A stretch of DNA of 64,000 bases from Parascedosporium putredinis (lineage: Eukaryota > Ascomycota > Sordariomycetes > Microascales > Microascaceae), in assembly GCA_949357655.1 (NCBI GenBank), contig CASHTG010000015.1, positions 3,100,001 to 3,164,000 of the forward strand, written 5' to 3'. The translations under genes and the position numbers were made by a program. The notes beneath the pieces were generated by a model that was not told where the DNA came from, did no database searches, and saw nothing but the letters and a program-made list of their open reading frames with translations. Shown in pieces: positions 24,887-36,588 of this stretch (position 1 is the stretch's first letter; every line of letters begins with the position of its first letter).

Positions 24887-26634
24887 TTAGTCGTCAAAGG
24901 TGATCTTGTTCTCCGACGAGGTATTGGCATCAATACGGTTACCGCCAAAGCCGCCACGGCCACCGCCGCGACCACCACCACGACCTCCGAATCCACCGCG
25001 TCCACCGCCGCCACGACCACCAAAGTTACCACCACGACCTCCACCACGGCCACCACCGCGGCCACCGAAGCCACCACCGAAGCCGCCACGGCCACCGCCA
25101 CGACCACCGCCACTGCCACCATCGTTGTCACGCGCCTGGGCGTAGTCAAGACGAAGGGCACGGGCAGCACGGCCGGGTCCAAGGTAGGCGCCGTTCTTGC
25201 TCTCAAAAGCAGACTTGGCATCATCGACGGAGTTGAACTCGACATATCCGAAGCCCTTGAGCTCACCAGTTTCACTGCATATGAGAAATGGTTAGCATCT
25301 TCGTCATGTCACACGTTTGCAGGTACGGTGGAAAAGGGGGCTGGGGACGAAGGTGGGAAGCAGATAACTTACGGGTTGGTGGGCAGCCTGACGTTCTTGA
25401 CTTCGATGCCCTCGGCAAAGAACTCCCAGACCTCGTCTCGGCTGATGCCGAAGGGGATGTTGCCAACGAAGAGCGTGCTGCTCTCCGGGCTGACAACATC
25501 GTTGTGCTTCTTGGCCCTGTCCTGGGCACGGTTAGGTCGGGGGTGTCGTTGTTGCGGGCGGGGGCAATGTCGCTTGATGGCGCGGCCATCAATCTCCTTG
25601 CCCTGCATGGACTCGAGCGCGCTCTTGGCAGCCTGGGGGTAGAGAAGTCGACAAAGCCAAAGCCGCGGCTGCGGCCTGTCTCCTTGTCGGTGACAACACG
25701 AGCGCCGGTGAGGCCCTCGCACTGCTTGAATTCCTCCATCAACCACTCATCATCAATGTTCCAGCTGAGCTGACCAATCCACATGGTGGAGTTCTCAGCG
25801 GGCTGCTCGGCCTCGCCGTCAGTCTTGGCCTTCTTGGCAGAGGAGTCCTCAGCCTCTTCGAGCTTTCGCTTCTTGGGAGCTTCCTCGGCCTTGGGCTTCG
25901 GAAGCCTCCGAGTCAGACTCGGAGCTATCAGAGTCATCAGAAGACTGGATAAGTGCAGTTAGCGGGATGAAGACTATATTTTAACCTCAACAAAGCGTGA
26001 TCAAGAGTACTTACGTCGTCCTTGGCAGCAGCCTTATCTTCCATCTCCTCATCTTCAGAGGAGTCGGAGTCAGAGTCGGAGTCGGAGCTGGCAGCCTTGG
26101 TCTCCTTAGCCGCCTTAGCACCATTGGCCTTGGCCTTGGTGGGCTTCGCCTCAGCCTCGGACTCGGAAGAGTCAGAAGAGTCGGACGAGTCTTCCTTGGC
26201 GGCAGCCTTGGCCTTGCCGTTGGTGGCGGGCTTCTTAGGAGTAGTCATTTCCTCGTCCGAGTCAGAGTCGGAAGAGTCAGAGTCGGAGTCAGACTCGGAA
26301 GAGCTGGCCTCCTTAGCGGCAGGCTTGCCGTTGGTCTTGCCGTTGGCGGCCTTTCCGTTGGTGGCCTTGGTGGCCTTCTTAGCGGGGCCTTCTCCTCCTC
26401 AGACTCAGCGTCGGAGCTGTCAGAGGAAGACGAAGAGTCGCTATCCTCATCAGAGGAAGCGGGCTTCACCTCCTTGCGCTTCTTCTTGCTATCAAGAGCC
26501 TTGGCAGCCTTCTTAGCAATCTCCTTGGAGACAGCCTTGGGAGTCTGCGAGGCCTTGGTGACGCCGCCAGCCTTGACGGCCTTGAGGGGAGTAGACTCGG
26601 CCTTGGAGGCCTTGGAGGACTTAACCTTGCCCAT
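24887..26634 (-). CDS. Nucleolin/Gar2/Nsr1-like nucleolar protein, two RRMs and RGG tail
   Basis: Nucleolar RNA-binding protein for pre-rRNA processing, like S. pombe Gar2 and yeast Nsr1. Exons: 26634-26015, 25944-25373 and 25274-24887; introns 25945-26014 and 25275-25372. A Lys-rich start (MGKVKSSKASKAES) passes into alternating Lys/Ala and Asp/Ser/Glu acidic blocks, typical casein-kinase-2-type tracts. RRM1 shows RNP2 (MWIGQLSW) and RNP1 (RGFGFVDF); RRM2 shows LFVGNIPF and KGFGYVEF. The C-terminus is a Gly/Arg/Phe-rich RGG/FGG tail (about 25130-24930) ending ENKITFDD. At least four one-base frame changes occur, near 26384 (GGGG), 25905, 25580 and 25545. It is divergent from the complex I subunit gene. 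Gene identity is strong; the exact yeast or fission-yeast name is by analogy. Confidence 0.92.
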
Positions 26635-27365
26635 TTTATTGTGTGGTAGGGAAGAAGAAAAGGGAAAGCACACAAATGTATGTATATGCGTGTAAGAGGG
26701 GAGAGTAATCCGCGATGAATAGAACGCAGATGAAAAGGTTGGGATAGGGAGAGGTGAAGATGTGTGAGGAGGGAATGTCTTGCTCGAGAAGGAGGGGATG
26801 CCCTTGAAGTACCCTTGAGACAGAAAAAAAAATTTTTTGGCGGGCAAGAAGTTTTCTGCAGGTTGAAAAGTGGGGCACGGCCAGGGCGGTGAGATGTATA
26901 CAAACCAGCCTTTGTGGAGCATTGACCAGCCACCCACTTGGGTGACAAAGCACTGCTGCAAGCCTTCAATGTCACAAAGTACCCTTAGTACCTCGTGCTC
27001 TCTCCTCTGAGTGGAGGGGGACAAAGTATCCCTGAGCCCGTTCCCCAATCGGCCAGCCGGCCTCGAATTTTCCGGCTGCTGGTGAAGTGCTGCGAGTCGG
27101 ACTGTGTATGCATGTGTGTGAGTGTGTGTGTGCGTGTGTGTGCACTAGAATTGTCGCCATGAAAATCAGGCCACAACAACTCGACTTTGAATTAGCAGCA
27201 ATCTGATTGAACAATCTCATGCAACCGTCCAGACGAAGTCTCGCAAGGCCGAGTGTGAGCAATCAATCATCGATCCACCTTCACGACAATTCGACCCGCC
27301 CGCCTCCCTGGAAACCGCCAGTCCTCCAATCCTCCCCGGGCTAACGCAGACCCTGTACCGTCACG
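26635..27365. other. Divergent promoter with GT microsatellite
   Basis: 731 bases between the start codons of the Gar2-like gene and NDUFB10. A TG/TGTGCG repeat lies at 27105-27143. Pyrimidine-rich sequence flanks each start. No gene seen. Confidence 0.5.
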
Positions 27366-27821
27366 ATGCCTACCCCCGAGTCCCAGATGTTCCAGGCGCA
27401 GAAGCCCAAGGTGCCCCCACGTTTGACGGTGTCGACTACGACGATTCCAAGGCCTTCAAGGCCGCCCAGGACGCCATTACCAGGGAGCAATGGGTCGGAG
27501 CCATGATGATCAGGATCGTTGGCGAGGAATTGGGCAAGTGCTATACGCGCGAAGGTGTAAACCATCTCGAGAAGTGCGGTCACCTACGAGGTATAATTTT
27601 CCCCATGGGTCCAGCGAGCTGCCTTTTTTTCACTTCTTCTGGCACCTTGTTCTCTCTCCCTCTCTTTGCCCTTCTTTTCCCCTTTCAAAGCTAACACGCT
27701 GGGCACTCCCACTGCAGAACGATATCTACAACTCCTCAAGGACAAGAAGGTCAAGGGCACCCTTGGTCTACAGCAAAACTTCATCGAGGCCAAGGAGAAG
27801 GAGATGTCCAACCCCCAATAG
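27366..27821 (+). CDS. NADH:ubiquinone oxidoreductase PDSW subunit (NDUFB10-like)
   Basis: Accessory subunit of the membrane arm of mitochondrial complex I. The start is MPTPESQMFQAQKPKVP at ATG 27366. The conserved core reads AITREQWVGAMMIRIVGEEL followed by CYTREGVNHLEKCGHLRERY, with the paired Cys residues characteristic of PDSW subunits. One intron (27591-27717) splits the Glu codon of RERY: exon 1 ends CGA G and exon 2 begins AACGATAT. A C is missing in the CCCCC run at 27414-27418, so the first 17 codons and the rest are in different frames. The total is about 108 residues, close to the fungal 12 kDa subunit. The stop is TAG at 27819-27821. Confidence 0.88.
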
Positions 27822-28745
27822 ACGGACTCTACTCGAGGCGGTGCGAGGCAAGGTGCTCGAAAACTGAGTGTGGGCTTACGCAGGTGGTGCATGTGCGACG
27901 AGGAATCGGTGCCGTTCGTCTCTTCACTACCCTTTTCACCATTGTGACGAGCAATATCCTCGCGGGTTGCCGGGCAGTCACGAGACGAGGTTGTCCCGAT
28001 GAGCAACTTTGGGCGGTTTTTGGGGCATGTAACAATACGAGATACAGAAGCGCATACCATCATATGCAAATGTGAAAATGAAAATTTAGAAGTTCTAGCT
28101 TCCTGTGTTTGGTGATTGCCAGTCGCATGTGTAAAATCCGTGTCGAGCTGCGATATCATGATAACGACGGTGTTCTATTGATCCCACTCTCACATTCTTG
28201 CTCTGGCAAATGTGCTTAGTCCAATGGCATAAGCTTCATCAATGTTGTTTGCTGGCTGCAACGAGGTTTCTCCGTGTGTGTATTATTTCGTGCACAGTGT
28301 GGAACTGACGCCGCATAGTGCGCGCTTTCGTCAGGCAGCGGAGAGGAGCATTGCTTCTCGTGGAGAAAGTCATTTACATTCGCTTGTGATTTCGACAGCA
28401 TCAAGCTCTCCTCCTCATCCGCCATTCCCTGTTCAACTTTCAATCCCCTTTAGATACAGCAGCGCCCCCTTCATCCATTAATCACGTATCAATCAACCTC
28501 GACGCTCTTTTCCCTCGCGACAATCGAACAATCTCTCTCTTCCGTAGAGCTGCCCCCCTCAGCGGCTGGTGCTTCAGTGCCTCATCACCTCTCTCATCAA
28601 AGGCCTCATTTCGCAAACGCGCCAGGGAAACGACAGACTCACATTCTTCTTTAGCCCTGTGGCCTAACCGACGCAAAACAGGCGCAGCGCGTCTCTAGGC
28701 CCTAGTGTTCGCGGCTCTCGGAGAGCCCGCGGTCCTCCGCCCATC
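27822..28745. other. Intergenic, NDUFB10 to TAF7
   Basis: The 3' end of NDUFB10 and the promoter of TAF7. A pyrimidine-rich leader is visible at 28370-28640, with an ATCAATCAACC motif near 28490. No gene recognised. Confidence 0.45.
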
Positions 28746-30248
28746 ATGTCACAACCGGAGCCTCAGCGCCCGAGGCTCAAGATCAGCATCTCGAATACTC
28801 GAATCCCCACAGTCCCCGACGTCAACACGACTCCGCTCCCGCGACGACAGCGTCGCTATTAACACCCGGTGGCCAGGCGCGCAAGATCGTCTTCAAAGGC
28901 CCACAGCCCGCGACGCCCATAGAGACGCCTCGTTCGGCCAAGGTCGCTACACCATCTGCCAAGACAAAGGCTGGACGGCAAACGAAACCTACGGCGAAGA
29001 AACGCGAGCATGACGAGTTGGGTGGGGACGATACAATCACGATAGAAACGCAACCGAAGCTCAAGAAGCGGGTGGTGAAACTCGTCGCGAGCAAGGGAGG
29101 GAGCAAGCCGGCACCCAACATCGTCATCCGCGCTCAGGGACGGCCACCCGTACGACCACCCGGAGAGGGCTACGACTCGGAAGCGAGCGATCGAGAGGAT
29201 GACCCCACGGTGGAGGAGCAAATCGTCTTGCGCATGATGCCGGGGAGCACTGCAGCTATATCCGGCAAGCCATCGAAGAGAACAAATTTGGCCCCCGACG
29301 AGAGGGTGGCGCCGATGTTCAAATCACATGGCTTGACGATGAATCGAGGAGAGCGATCCTCAAAGTCAAAGGACAGTTGTATGTGGCGGTTCTAGTGGAG
29401 CTGCCGACCATCACAGAAGGCATGAAGACGTGGGACCGGAAAAGCTTTTTGAAATCCAGCGACATCTGCCAGATGCTTCTCGTGTTCAAATCAGTATCCT
29501 CGGAGAGTGAGGCGAAAACGGTGCCCTTGCCCGCCGCCGTCGAGCCCGGGTTTAAGTGGCCTCACGGCTTGACGCCGCCCATGCACGACTGCGTGCACCG
29601 ACGCTTTGCCAAAATCATCAGCCGCAAGGAGATTGAGGACAAGGAGGCCGAGGTGGAGCGGTTGCTGCGCCTCGACCGGGAGTCCCGCAACTCCAAGTGG
29701 GACCTCATCGACGACCGGCAGGCCAAGACGCCGGGCGAGATGATTGAGTACGAAGAAGACGCAGAGGGCGAGGAGGAGGAGGTTGACTACTTCCAGCCCC
29801 AGCACGACGAATTTGATGCCACAGCGGCCGCGGATCTCGAGGCCGACCTAGAAGCGGCCTTTGAAGAGGCAGGCTCGGCCAGCCCGGCCACACAGATGGA
29901 GGGGTCACGCCGATGACGGGCAATACGACGACGCCCGCGGCGCAAATTCGCGAAACGGTGGAGCAGAGCGAGGAGTCGGCCGAGGACGACGACGATGACG
30001 ACGACGACGACCTGGACGAGGAAGAGCAGACGCGCATGGACGAAGTCAAGGGCGTCCGCGCCATCATTGCCGATCTTCAGACGCAGCTCAAGGAGAAGGA
30101 GGAGAGTCTCAAGTTACCGCACGTGGCCAACTCTGTCATTCTTACGCGGCGTGTAGAGGCGACTATTCGCGATTTGAAGAGCGAGATCCAGCTCAAGATG
30201 TCTTCGATTGGTATAGAAGAAGAGGAGGAGGAAGAGGAAGAGGACTAG
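28746..30248 (+). CDS. TAF7: Transcription initiation factor TFIID subunit 7 (TAF7/TAFII55)
   Basis: TFIID subunit that in other eukaryotes binds TAF1 and restrains its activity during RNA polymerase II initiation. ATG 28746 (MSQPEPQRPRLKIS) is followed by a Lys/Pro-rich disordered region. The TAFII55 N-terminal domain runs from about 29210 to 29640: EEQIVLRMMPG, CSYIRQAIEE, DVQITWLDDESRRAILKVKG and WDRKSFLKSSDICQMLLVF. An acidic linker and a coiled-coil-like C-terminus (IIADLQTQLKEKEESL) end in a run of Glu, then TAG at 30246-30248. There is no obvious intron. Frame changes lie near 28845, at the GGGG run 29240-29243, and at the GGGG run 29899-29902; each is explained by one missing base. 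It is convergent with mL54. Confidence 0.92.
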
Positions 30249-30758
30249 TCAGGGTCAGGGGCTGTGGACGGTCAAGGAACTTATGTCTGAGCCAAAACAA
30301 AATATCAAAAAGGGCCATTAGTGTTGGGGAAGGAAGAGGACGGCGTGTCAATCATGCATATATACCCGCCTGCGATCGCATGGCGACTTGACGTCAGGTA
30401 GAGAGATATGAAATAACATTGAATAATCGCACACACGCACCCATCCACACACGATGCTCGATTCTCCTCTTTCGCAATTTCGTGGAGCGTACCAGATGCA
30501 TCCCATCAACAAGAGGACTTCTTTGCTTCGTTTTATGAATACACTCTAGCTGGTAATGTACACAAGGCCTCAAAGCCCTAGAGGGGGAATGTTTTGTTCC
30601 CCCATCTCATCGAATTGGTGATTCCACCCACACCACCCACCTCAGCGTACACACAAAGGTTGCTCTAAAAACACACAGCCACGCAGGCCGGCCCCTTGGC
30701 CCATATATATACTCCTCCCACCACAGATAACAAAAAAGAAGCCCTGGCCCAGTGACAA
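30249..30758. other. Convergent 3' spacer, TAF7 / mL54
   Basis: 510 bases of untranslated and intergenic sequence between two stop codons. No gene or strong repeat seen. Confidence 0.5.
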
Positions 30759-31548
30759 TTACATGGACTTGAGGTAGTTGGCTTCCTTGATCTGGGCCTT
30801 GCGCTCCATCCTCATGGCCTTCTTCAGCTGTTCGCGGCGGGCGGCAGTCTCCAAGACGGCTGAGACGGAGCCGTCTCCTCCGTCGGGCAGGTTGACGGTC
30901 TGGTGTTGGAGGGGAATCTTGGGAGCGAGCGCCTCGACGTCTCCGGAGGCGAGGATCTTGGCCTCGAGCACACGCTGCTTCTTGGCGGCGATTCGGCGCT
31001 GCTTCTTGGATTTCGCTGGAAAGGAGGGCATTAGTACGAACACAAAAATATACGCAAACCAAAGACTGAGGTTGCAGGAAGGTCCCGCCCGACACAAGCA
31101 GCGAACCAAAAGCAAAGAAGAGAAGGGGTAGAAACGGGGATTGAAGCACAAAGGAACGGAAGCTCGTAGGAAGCGCCGCAGGGATGAGACTCACAAAATT
31201 CATCAGCCGCGCCAGCATCGGCGGACTGGAGCTTTTCAGGGTACTCGAGACACTTCCACAGCCACTCGGGGTATTGCTCGTCCGCGAGGGCCACGGGGTC
31301 CTGCTTGCCCTTGAGGAAATTCAGGCCGTTGAGCACGGTGCCGGGCGCGCACGAAGACTTGGGCTCGGCAGCGGGAGCCTTGGCGGCGGCGTCCTCGCCC
31401 GGATCGGTCGTCGGGGTGGAGAGTTTAGGGCTGGCAGCTTCGGCGGCGGCGTTGAAGCGGGCGGAGAAGGTCGAGATGGCGCGCGAGGGTAGGGGCGCGC
31501 GGGCCGGGCGAGGGCGGAGGCTGTCCGTAGGCATTGGCGGCAGATCAT
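30759..31548 (-). CDS. Mitochondrial large-subunit ribosomal protein mL54 (MRPL37 family)
   Basis: Structural protein of the mitochondrial ribosome large subunit; the yeast member is Mrpl37. ATG 31548 gives an Arg/Ala-rich N-terminus (MICRQCLRTASALARPAR) fit for mitochondrial import. The family core is SSCAPGTVLNGLNFLKGKQD then PEWLWKCLEYP. An intron (31016-31194) interrupts a Ser codon after DEF, and the C-terminal exon is rich in Lys, Arg and Glu, ending KEANYLKSM with a TAA at 30759-30761. A one-base deficit in a CCCC run near 31494 puts the import peptide and the mature region in different frames. Convergent with TAF7, divergent from the CENP-K-like gene. Confidence 0.85.
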
Positions 31549-32092
31549 GATGAGAGAAGAGGGGGAGCCCCTAATTATGAGGAAAGTAGGAGAGGGGAGG
31601 CAGGATGCCGTTGTTGATGAGGGGGCGAGAAGGCGACGGGATGGGTCGTTGGGAGAGAGGTGTTGCGAATGGACTTTTGATAGCTCGTCAGGCCAAAAGG
31701 GAAGAGAAAAAAAATTCTGGGGCCAATGCAAAGGGAAACGAGAAGGCAGGTGCAGCCTCGCACGAGCTCACACTGTGCATGCACCCAGGAACGCAACAAT
31801 GCTAGCTACCACTCTCTATGGACCTGCACCAACAACGAACTATTAACGACCTTCTCCAACCTTTGTTCAATAAGAAAAGTGGGCTTCGTTGTCCCTCTCT
31901 CCAAGCCATTATCTTGATATTTCACCCGGCCACAGCCCTCCGTGTAACACACGCGATCGTGACCCAAGGAAGAGGAACAAAAAACTGGCGCGTGTCTTGG
32001 GGTCCAGTCAATTGCACCCCACGCCAGCCAATCCCCCTCCCTCCTTCTTCTCTGAGTCGGCGTCAGCGCAAGTTTGCTCTACGCCCAGAAAC
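31549..32092. other. Divergent promoter, mL54 / CENP-K-like
   Basis: 544 bases between two start codons. It contains ACGCGA near 31952 and a pyrimidine-rich leader before 32093. No gene seen. Confidence 0.45.
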
Positions 32093-33185
32093 ATGAGCGC
32101 GCAAGAATCGCGCGACGATGGTCGCGGAAAGCTGTACAAGCGGAACCTAGACTTCACGCTCAAGGAGTTGCAGAATCAGGTGCGCGAGCATGAGGAGCAA
32201 CTAGAAAAGGTAAACCATAGCCCCCTCCACACACACACACACACCATTACTTTTGCCATCACCGCGCGCGGCAAGCCAAGCCACCAACGCACACTAATCG
32301 CCTTTCCAGCTCCGAGCAGAAACCAAGCCCCGACCAGAGATCATCGGGTCCCCGGCGGCCACCATGGGCACCATGAAGCAGGCCTTTGACGAACTCGCGC
32401 AGTCGGACCCGTTCCTCCCGTTTCCCGATTCAGTGCTCCCGGCGTTGCTGGCGCTCCGAAAGACGCACCAGACGATCATCGAGTCGCGCGCATACCTCGC
32501 GTCGCAGCAGACCACCTCGCCGACGCCCAGCGCGAGCTGGACAAGAGCCGCGCGGACTTGGAAGATCAGGAGGCGCTCGAGGCGGCGCTCGAGAAGAGGC
32601 TCGAGACGCTGCGAAGCGAGGATGTCCACGGCACGACAGTAGCGCCAGAGGACATCGCGAGGCAGCGACTCGAGGAGCTGCGCAAGGAGAAGCAGTACTA
32701 CAGCAAGGAGACGACGCGCCTGTTCAAGGCGTACAAAACGTTTGTGGAAGACAAGCTGGCGCCCCTGCTGGCAGCGGAGGAGCTAGGCGGGCCCGTGGTG
32801 GGCGACATGATGGACGTGGACGAGATGGACCTCGCGGGCGGCTTCGACGCGCGGGGAGGCCCAAAAGGTCAAGCCGGCGCAAAACGAGGACAAGCGGCAG
32901 CGTCGGCTGGACGAGCTCTGGGGGACGGGCGGGGAGCAGCAGCGACAGGCTGGCTCGGGCGAGTGGGACGAAAAGGTCGCGGCCGGGATGGAAATGAAGA
33001 GGCTCACGGAGGATTTGCTCAACCAGCTCGTGGACGCCAAGGGCAACGCTGCGGCGTCGTACGTGATTTTGGAAAAGGAGTCTTCGGCGGCGCGGTTCCT
33101 GGTGAGGGCCAAGGTTGCGCAGTTTCACCCCAAGGACGCTACGAGGTTACGGCTCATTGACTTTGGCAAGGAGATTGACGATTGA
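32093..33185 (+). CDS. CENP-K / Sim4-like inner kinetochore protein
   Basis: Predicted component of the constitutive centromere-associated network, linking CENP-A chromatin to the outer kinetochore. ATG 32093 begins MSAQESRDDGRGKLYKRNLD. An intron (32210-32309) follows the codons for EQLEK. Most of the protein is predicted coiled coil (ADAQRELDKSRADLEDQEAL; LEELRKEKQYYSKETTRLFK). The C-terminus ends AQFHPKDATRLRLIDFGKEI, resembling the HPEDP...RLE ending of CENP-K. Frame changes occur near 32512 and at the AAAA run near 32863; the latter behaves like one base too many. It is divergent from mL54. The family call rests on remembered similarity of the tail and on architecture, so it is moderate. 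Confidence 0.62.
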
Positions 33186-34827
33186 TCTTGGAGTACATAT
33201 AATACGGCTAAGAGGAGAGAAAGAGTCTTGAGAGACTCTGAATTAGATATCAAAAGACCATTTTGTCGTCGTCGCTCGCGGAGAGAGGTAGACGACGTGC
33301 ACCAGGGCTATCCTTGCGAGAAGAAAAAAATGTTGCATGTTCTGACTTGGCGTGGGCAATCACCTTGCTTGCCACAATCGATCCATGGTTTGGACAGTTC
33401 TGAACGGGCATCTCATAAAATTGTCGAGCACGGATGACTTCAATGTTCTCACATAAGAGGCTCACGGCCGGGGCAAAAGTTGCCCTCTTCAAGGCAAAAC
33501 TCTGCCAATTTGAAATCATCCATGGCTGAAATAGTAAATAAAAGCAACGATAATAAACGAGAAGACGGGCTCAAGTTCGAGGCAGGAGTCCCTGAAATTC
33601 GGGTGCTTTTGTTTCGTCTTAAAGCAAGGGTTGCGCGTTCAGACCGCTGAAGTCGTGGAGTCGAGCGCTGGAAACGATTCGTGGTCAATCTGATCTACGG
33701 TAGCCCCCGCCGTTGTCGTCTCGTTGACACTCGGAAACAAACACGAATGATCGCCGCAGGGGAGACTGAAGCCATGCGGCCATCGACAACCACAACACTC
33801 CATCTCGACGAATCGGCCTTCCCTTCCTTTAAGCACGAGAAATGGGCAAGGGTGCGCAGTGAAACGGCGGCTTCCCTTTGACGTTTTCCATTTTCTTTCT
33901 TCTTTTTTCTTCCTTCGTCTCTTTTTGGCCAGTTCCCCACAAGCAGATTCGTCCCAGCGCAAAGTGAAGAAGGGGGAGATGCGTCTCGCCGATGGCAGTG
34001 CGCACATACTGAAACTGCGTGCGTGGTCTGCCAACTTGAGCTAGCTGCATGCCCCGTCATGTTTGAACCTGGGGTCCTGAGGGGCTTTCGGAGTTCTCGG
34101 TGATGCTAGATCAAGCCTCCATACCACTAAGCCTCTAACCAGCTTTGCTTGTTATAAGGGATTCTTACGATTTTGTAGAGTTAGAATATCGACGTTTTGA
34201 AGAGCGCCTTTCTCATTGATCTTTTTTTTTTCTTCTCTTTGGCAAATTGCCTATACTATGCAGTAGAAGGAGGTAAGAAGAGTTGTGGTCGAGTCTATCT
34301 AATAGAGCTTCTCACAAAGACTATAATATCCGCGGATGATGCGGTCCTCGCCGATTGATATAAGTAGAGTTGGCAAGCTTTCGATGATACAACCCACACC
34401 ACATCCACATCCCGAATACGTATTAAAACAGCTTTGATCCTTTACGCCCCCTCCTCGATCTGTGCCGACCTTGTTTCCTTTTTCCTTGTTTCCTTTTTTC
34501 CCTCTCCCATGGTTTTATATACTGGCTCTTCTTCCATTCTATCTATAATTTGATTCCAATCTTGCTTTTATCTCATCTAATCTTTTCCCGTCTCGACCTC
34601 TAGCTAGCATCATAGTATAGAGGCATATCGCCAACCACATCTCCCACAAGCACTCTAACACCCCGCCAAACACACACCCTTACTACACTCATAGATACCG
34701 CGGAGTACTGCTCTCCATTAAAAAGAGAAAAAAAAGAAAAGGTTAGAAGAGATATAGAGGGAGAGAGAGAGAGCCGGCCACGGACAAGAGCCAAGCTACC
34801 CTGATCCATCCACATCTCCCCGCCATC
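33186..34827. other. Intergenic region with a tRNA-like fragment
   Basis: 1.6 kb with no protein gene recognised. Around 34068-34143 the minus strand shows an A-box-like GGCTTAGTGG and a B-box-like GGTTCAAAC, but the T-arm does not pair, so I do not call a tRNA. The last 400 bases are a pyrimidine-rich leader for the next gene. Confidence 0.4.
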
Positions 34828-36007
34828 ATGTCCATGCACCAGCTCGGCCCCCTCATCCGCCTCTGGGGCCTCCCCATCACCGACCTACCCCCGCCCGGCG
34901 TCGCCTCAGACGACCTCGCCCCCTTCCTCATCGCCGTCCTCCAGGAAGCCGTCCCCTTCCTCGACACAATCTCCCCGCGCCGGCGGTGCCCCGCCGACAC
35001 CGCCCTCTGGAAGGCCAAGGGCGCCAAGTCCTACCCGGACTCCGCCGCCCCCGTCCAGGTCCTCGAGCGCGTCATCCCCGTCACCGAGCTCGCCCTCGTC
35101 ATGGCCCGCAGCCAGCTCGCCCACAGCCACGAGCAGGCCAACAAGCTCCGCCCCGAGACGTGGGCCTGCCGCCGCAGCGTGCACGAGGACGCCGCCCGCC
35201 CCGGCACCGCCACCTGGGCCGAGTTCACCGCCGCTATCAAGACCAACCACGCCGAGGCCGAGGTCGACTACATGCCCAACCTCCGCAGCCTCCACACCCC
35301 GCTCGAGTGGGACTGCGCCGGCGTCGAGGCCCACGAGGGCGGCGCCCTCTGGCGCGACTTCACCCTCAAGGTCCACGAGTCTAGGCACAACATTGGCGCT
35401 CCCCTCAAGAACCGCGTCTTCGCCGTCCTGCAGATGACGGCCTCTGCTGCGACCGCGACTTCATCCTCCTCCTCCTCCTCCCCGGTGGCGACGACGCCGG
35501 CGACCGCGAGTTCCTCGTCGTCTCCATCGCCATCGCCGACTTCGCCAGCGCGCCCGAGGCCGTTCTTTCCAAGGACAAGGGCCCCGTCGTCGGCGCTTAC
35601 ACGAGCGTCGAGCGCGTGAGGAAGCTCGACTCGGGCGAGATCGAATGGATCATGGCTACCGTCTCCGACGCAAAGGGCGTCTTACCCCTCTGGGTACAGG
35701 CCAAGGCCGTGCCTGGCCAAGTCGCCCGCGACGTTCCCTGTTCCTTTCATGGGTCGAGAAAGAGAGGGCCAAGGCTCGCGGCGAGGCGGCACCCGCTGCC
35801 ACACGGGAACAGAATCCCGAGCTAGACAGCTCGCCGGGCGATGGCGCTGAGAGGCCCACTGACTCTGCTCCGGCCCAGGGCGGGGAGGCGAACCCGGCGC
35901 AAGAGGCGCCCCCAGTCCCGTCCAAGGAAGACTCGAGCCCGGCCGATGCCGAAAAGGGCGGGGATGCTACGACCGGAGGGCCTCCTCCCGCCCCTGCAAA
36001 GACGTGA
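34828..36007 (+). CDS. DUF3074 START-like domain protein
   Basis: Fungal protein of unknown function with a START-like (lipid-binding fold) DUF3074 domain. ATG 34828 begins MSMHQLGPLIRLWGLP. The domain spans about 35130-35650: TWACRRSVHEDA, TWAEFTAAIKTNHAEAEVDY, EWDCAGVE, LWRDFTLKVHES, PLKNRVFAVLQ, and after a frame change FLVVSIAIADFA and ERVRKLDSGEIEWIMATVSD. A low-complexity Pro/Glu/Ala tail ends PPPAPAKT with TGA at 36005-36007. Codon use is strongly C-ending, suggesting good expression. Frame changes lie near 35436 and at the CCC run near 35735. No intron is needed. Convergent with CYP51. START-like folds suggest hydrophobic ligand binding, but nothing here proves it. Confidence 0.8.
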
Positions 36008-36588
36008 TGCGGAAGCGGTGGGAAGCTACGACGATTTTGAGGGAAATGCATTACTTGCTCGAATCATTGGTGCCATTGTAACTTTTTTCAGGTTTCATTC
36101 CTTGCCTACCACACACTCTCTGTCCAGGACCTGTCCGCCGTGCCCATCGTTATGAAGCGTACTTTGTGTTTTGATTAGAAACTATTATAGCGCATTAATC
36201 TTCTCCTTTCGCCACCCTCGCCCCCATACCGTTTTCTCTCTAAAGGCAGGGAGGGGGTTGTTTATATGTGATGCTTTGCGTGCGTCCCGAATCGTCTTGA
36301 AAAATAAACATCCAACCCCCGCATTACAACCCTACCCCATCTGTATGGTCTATCCAGGTTTCCATCATTTCGAAAAAGAAAAGAAGCGCGTCTCCATATC
36401 CTACTTCGAGGGATACTTGGGAGTGCGATGAGGAAGGATATTGTGGCAACACCAGGCCCGGTCCACAACTTCCCAATTCATGTCTGGAATATGTACATGC
36501 TGTTGAACAGCTCATTAATGTTTATAAGAAAAACAAAACACTTGATTTGTTCTTTGTTCTTCTCTCTCTCTTTCGGATCGACCTCCTT
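36008..36588. other. Convergent 3' spacer, DUF3074 gene / CYP51
   Basis: 581 bases of AT-rich 3' untranslated and intergenic sequence. No gene seen. Confidence 0.5.

Noticed and set aside
25997..26695. Long plus-strand frames opposite the Gar2-like gene (Ser/Glu-rich and Gly/Arg/Val-rich)
   Set aside because: Antisense shadows of the acidic Ser/Asp/Glu and Lys/Ala tracts of the nucleolin-like protein.
34068..34143. tRNA-like element with A-box and B-box resemblance on the minus strand
   Set aside because: The T-arm and acceptor stems do not pair, and no anticodon arm can be drawn; at best a decayed relic.
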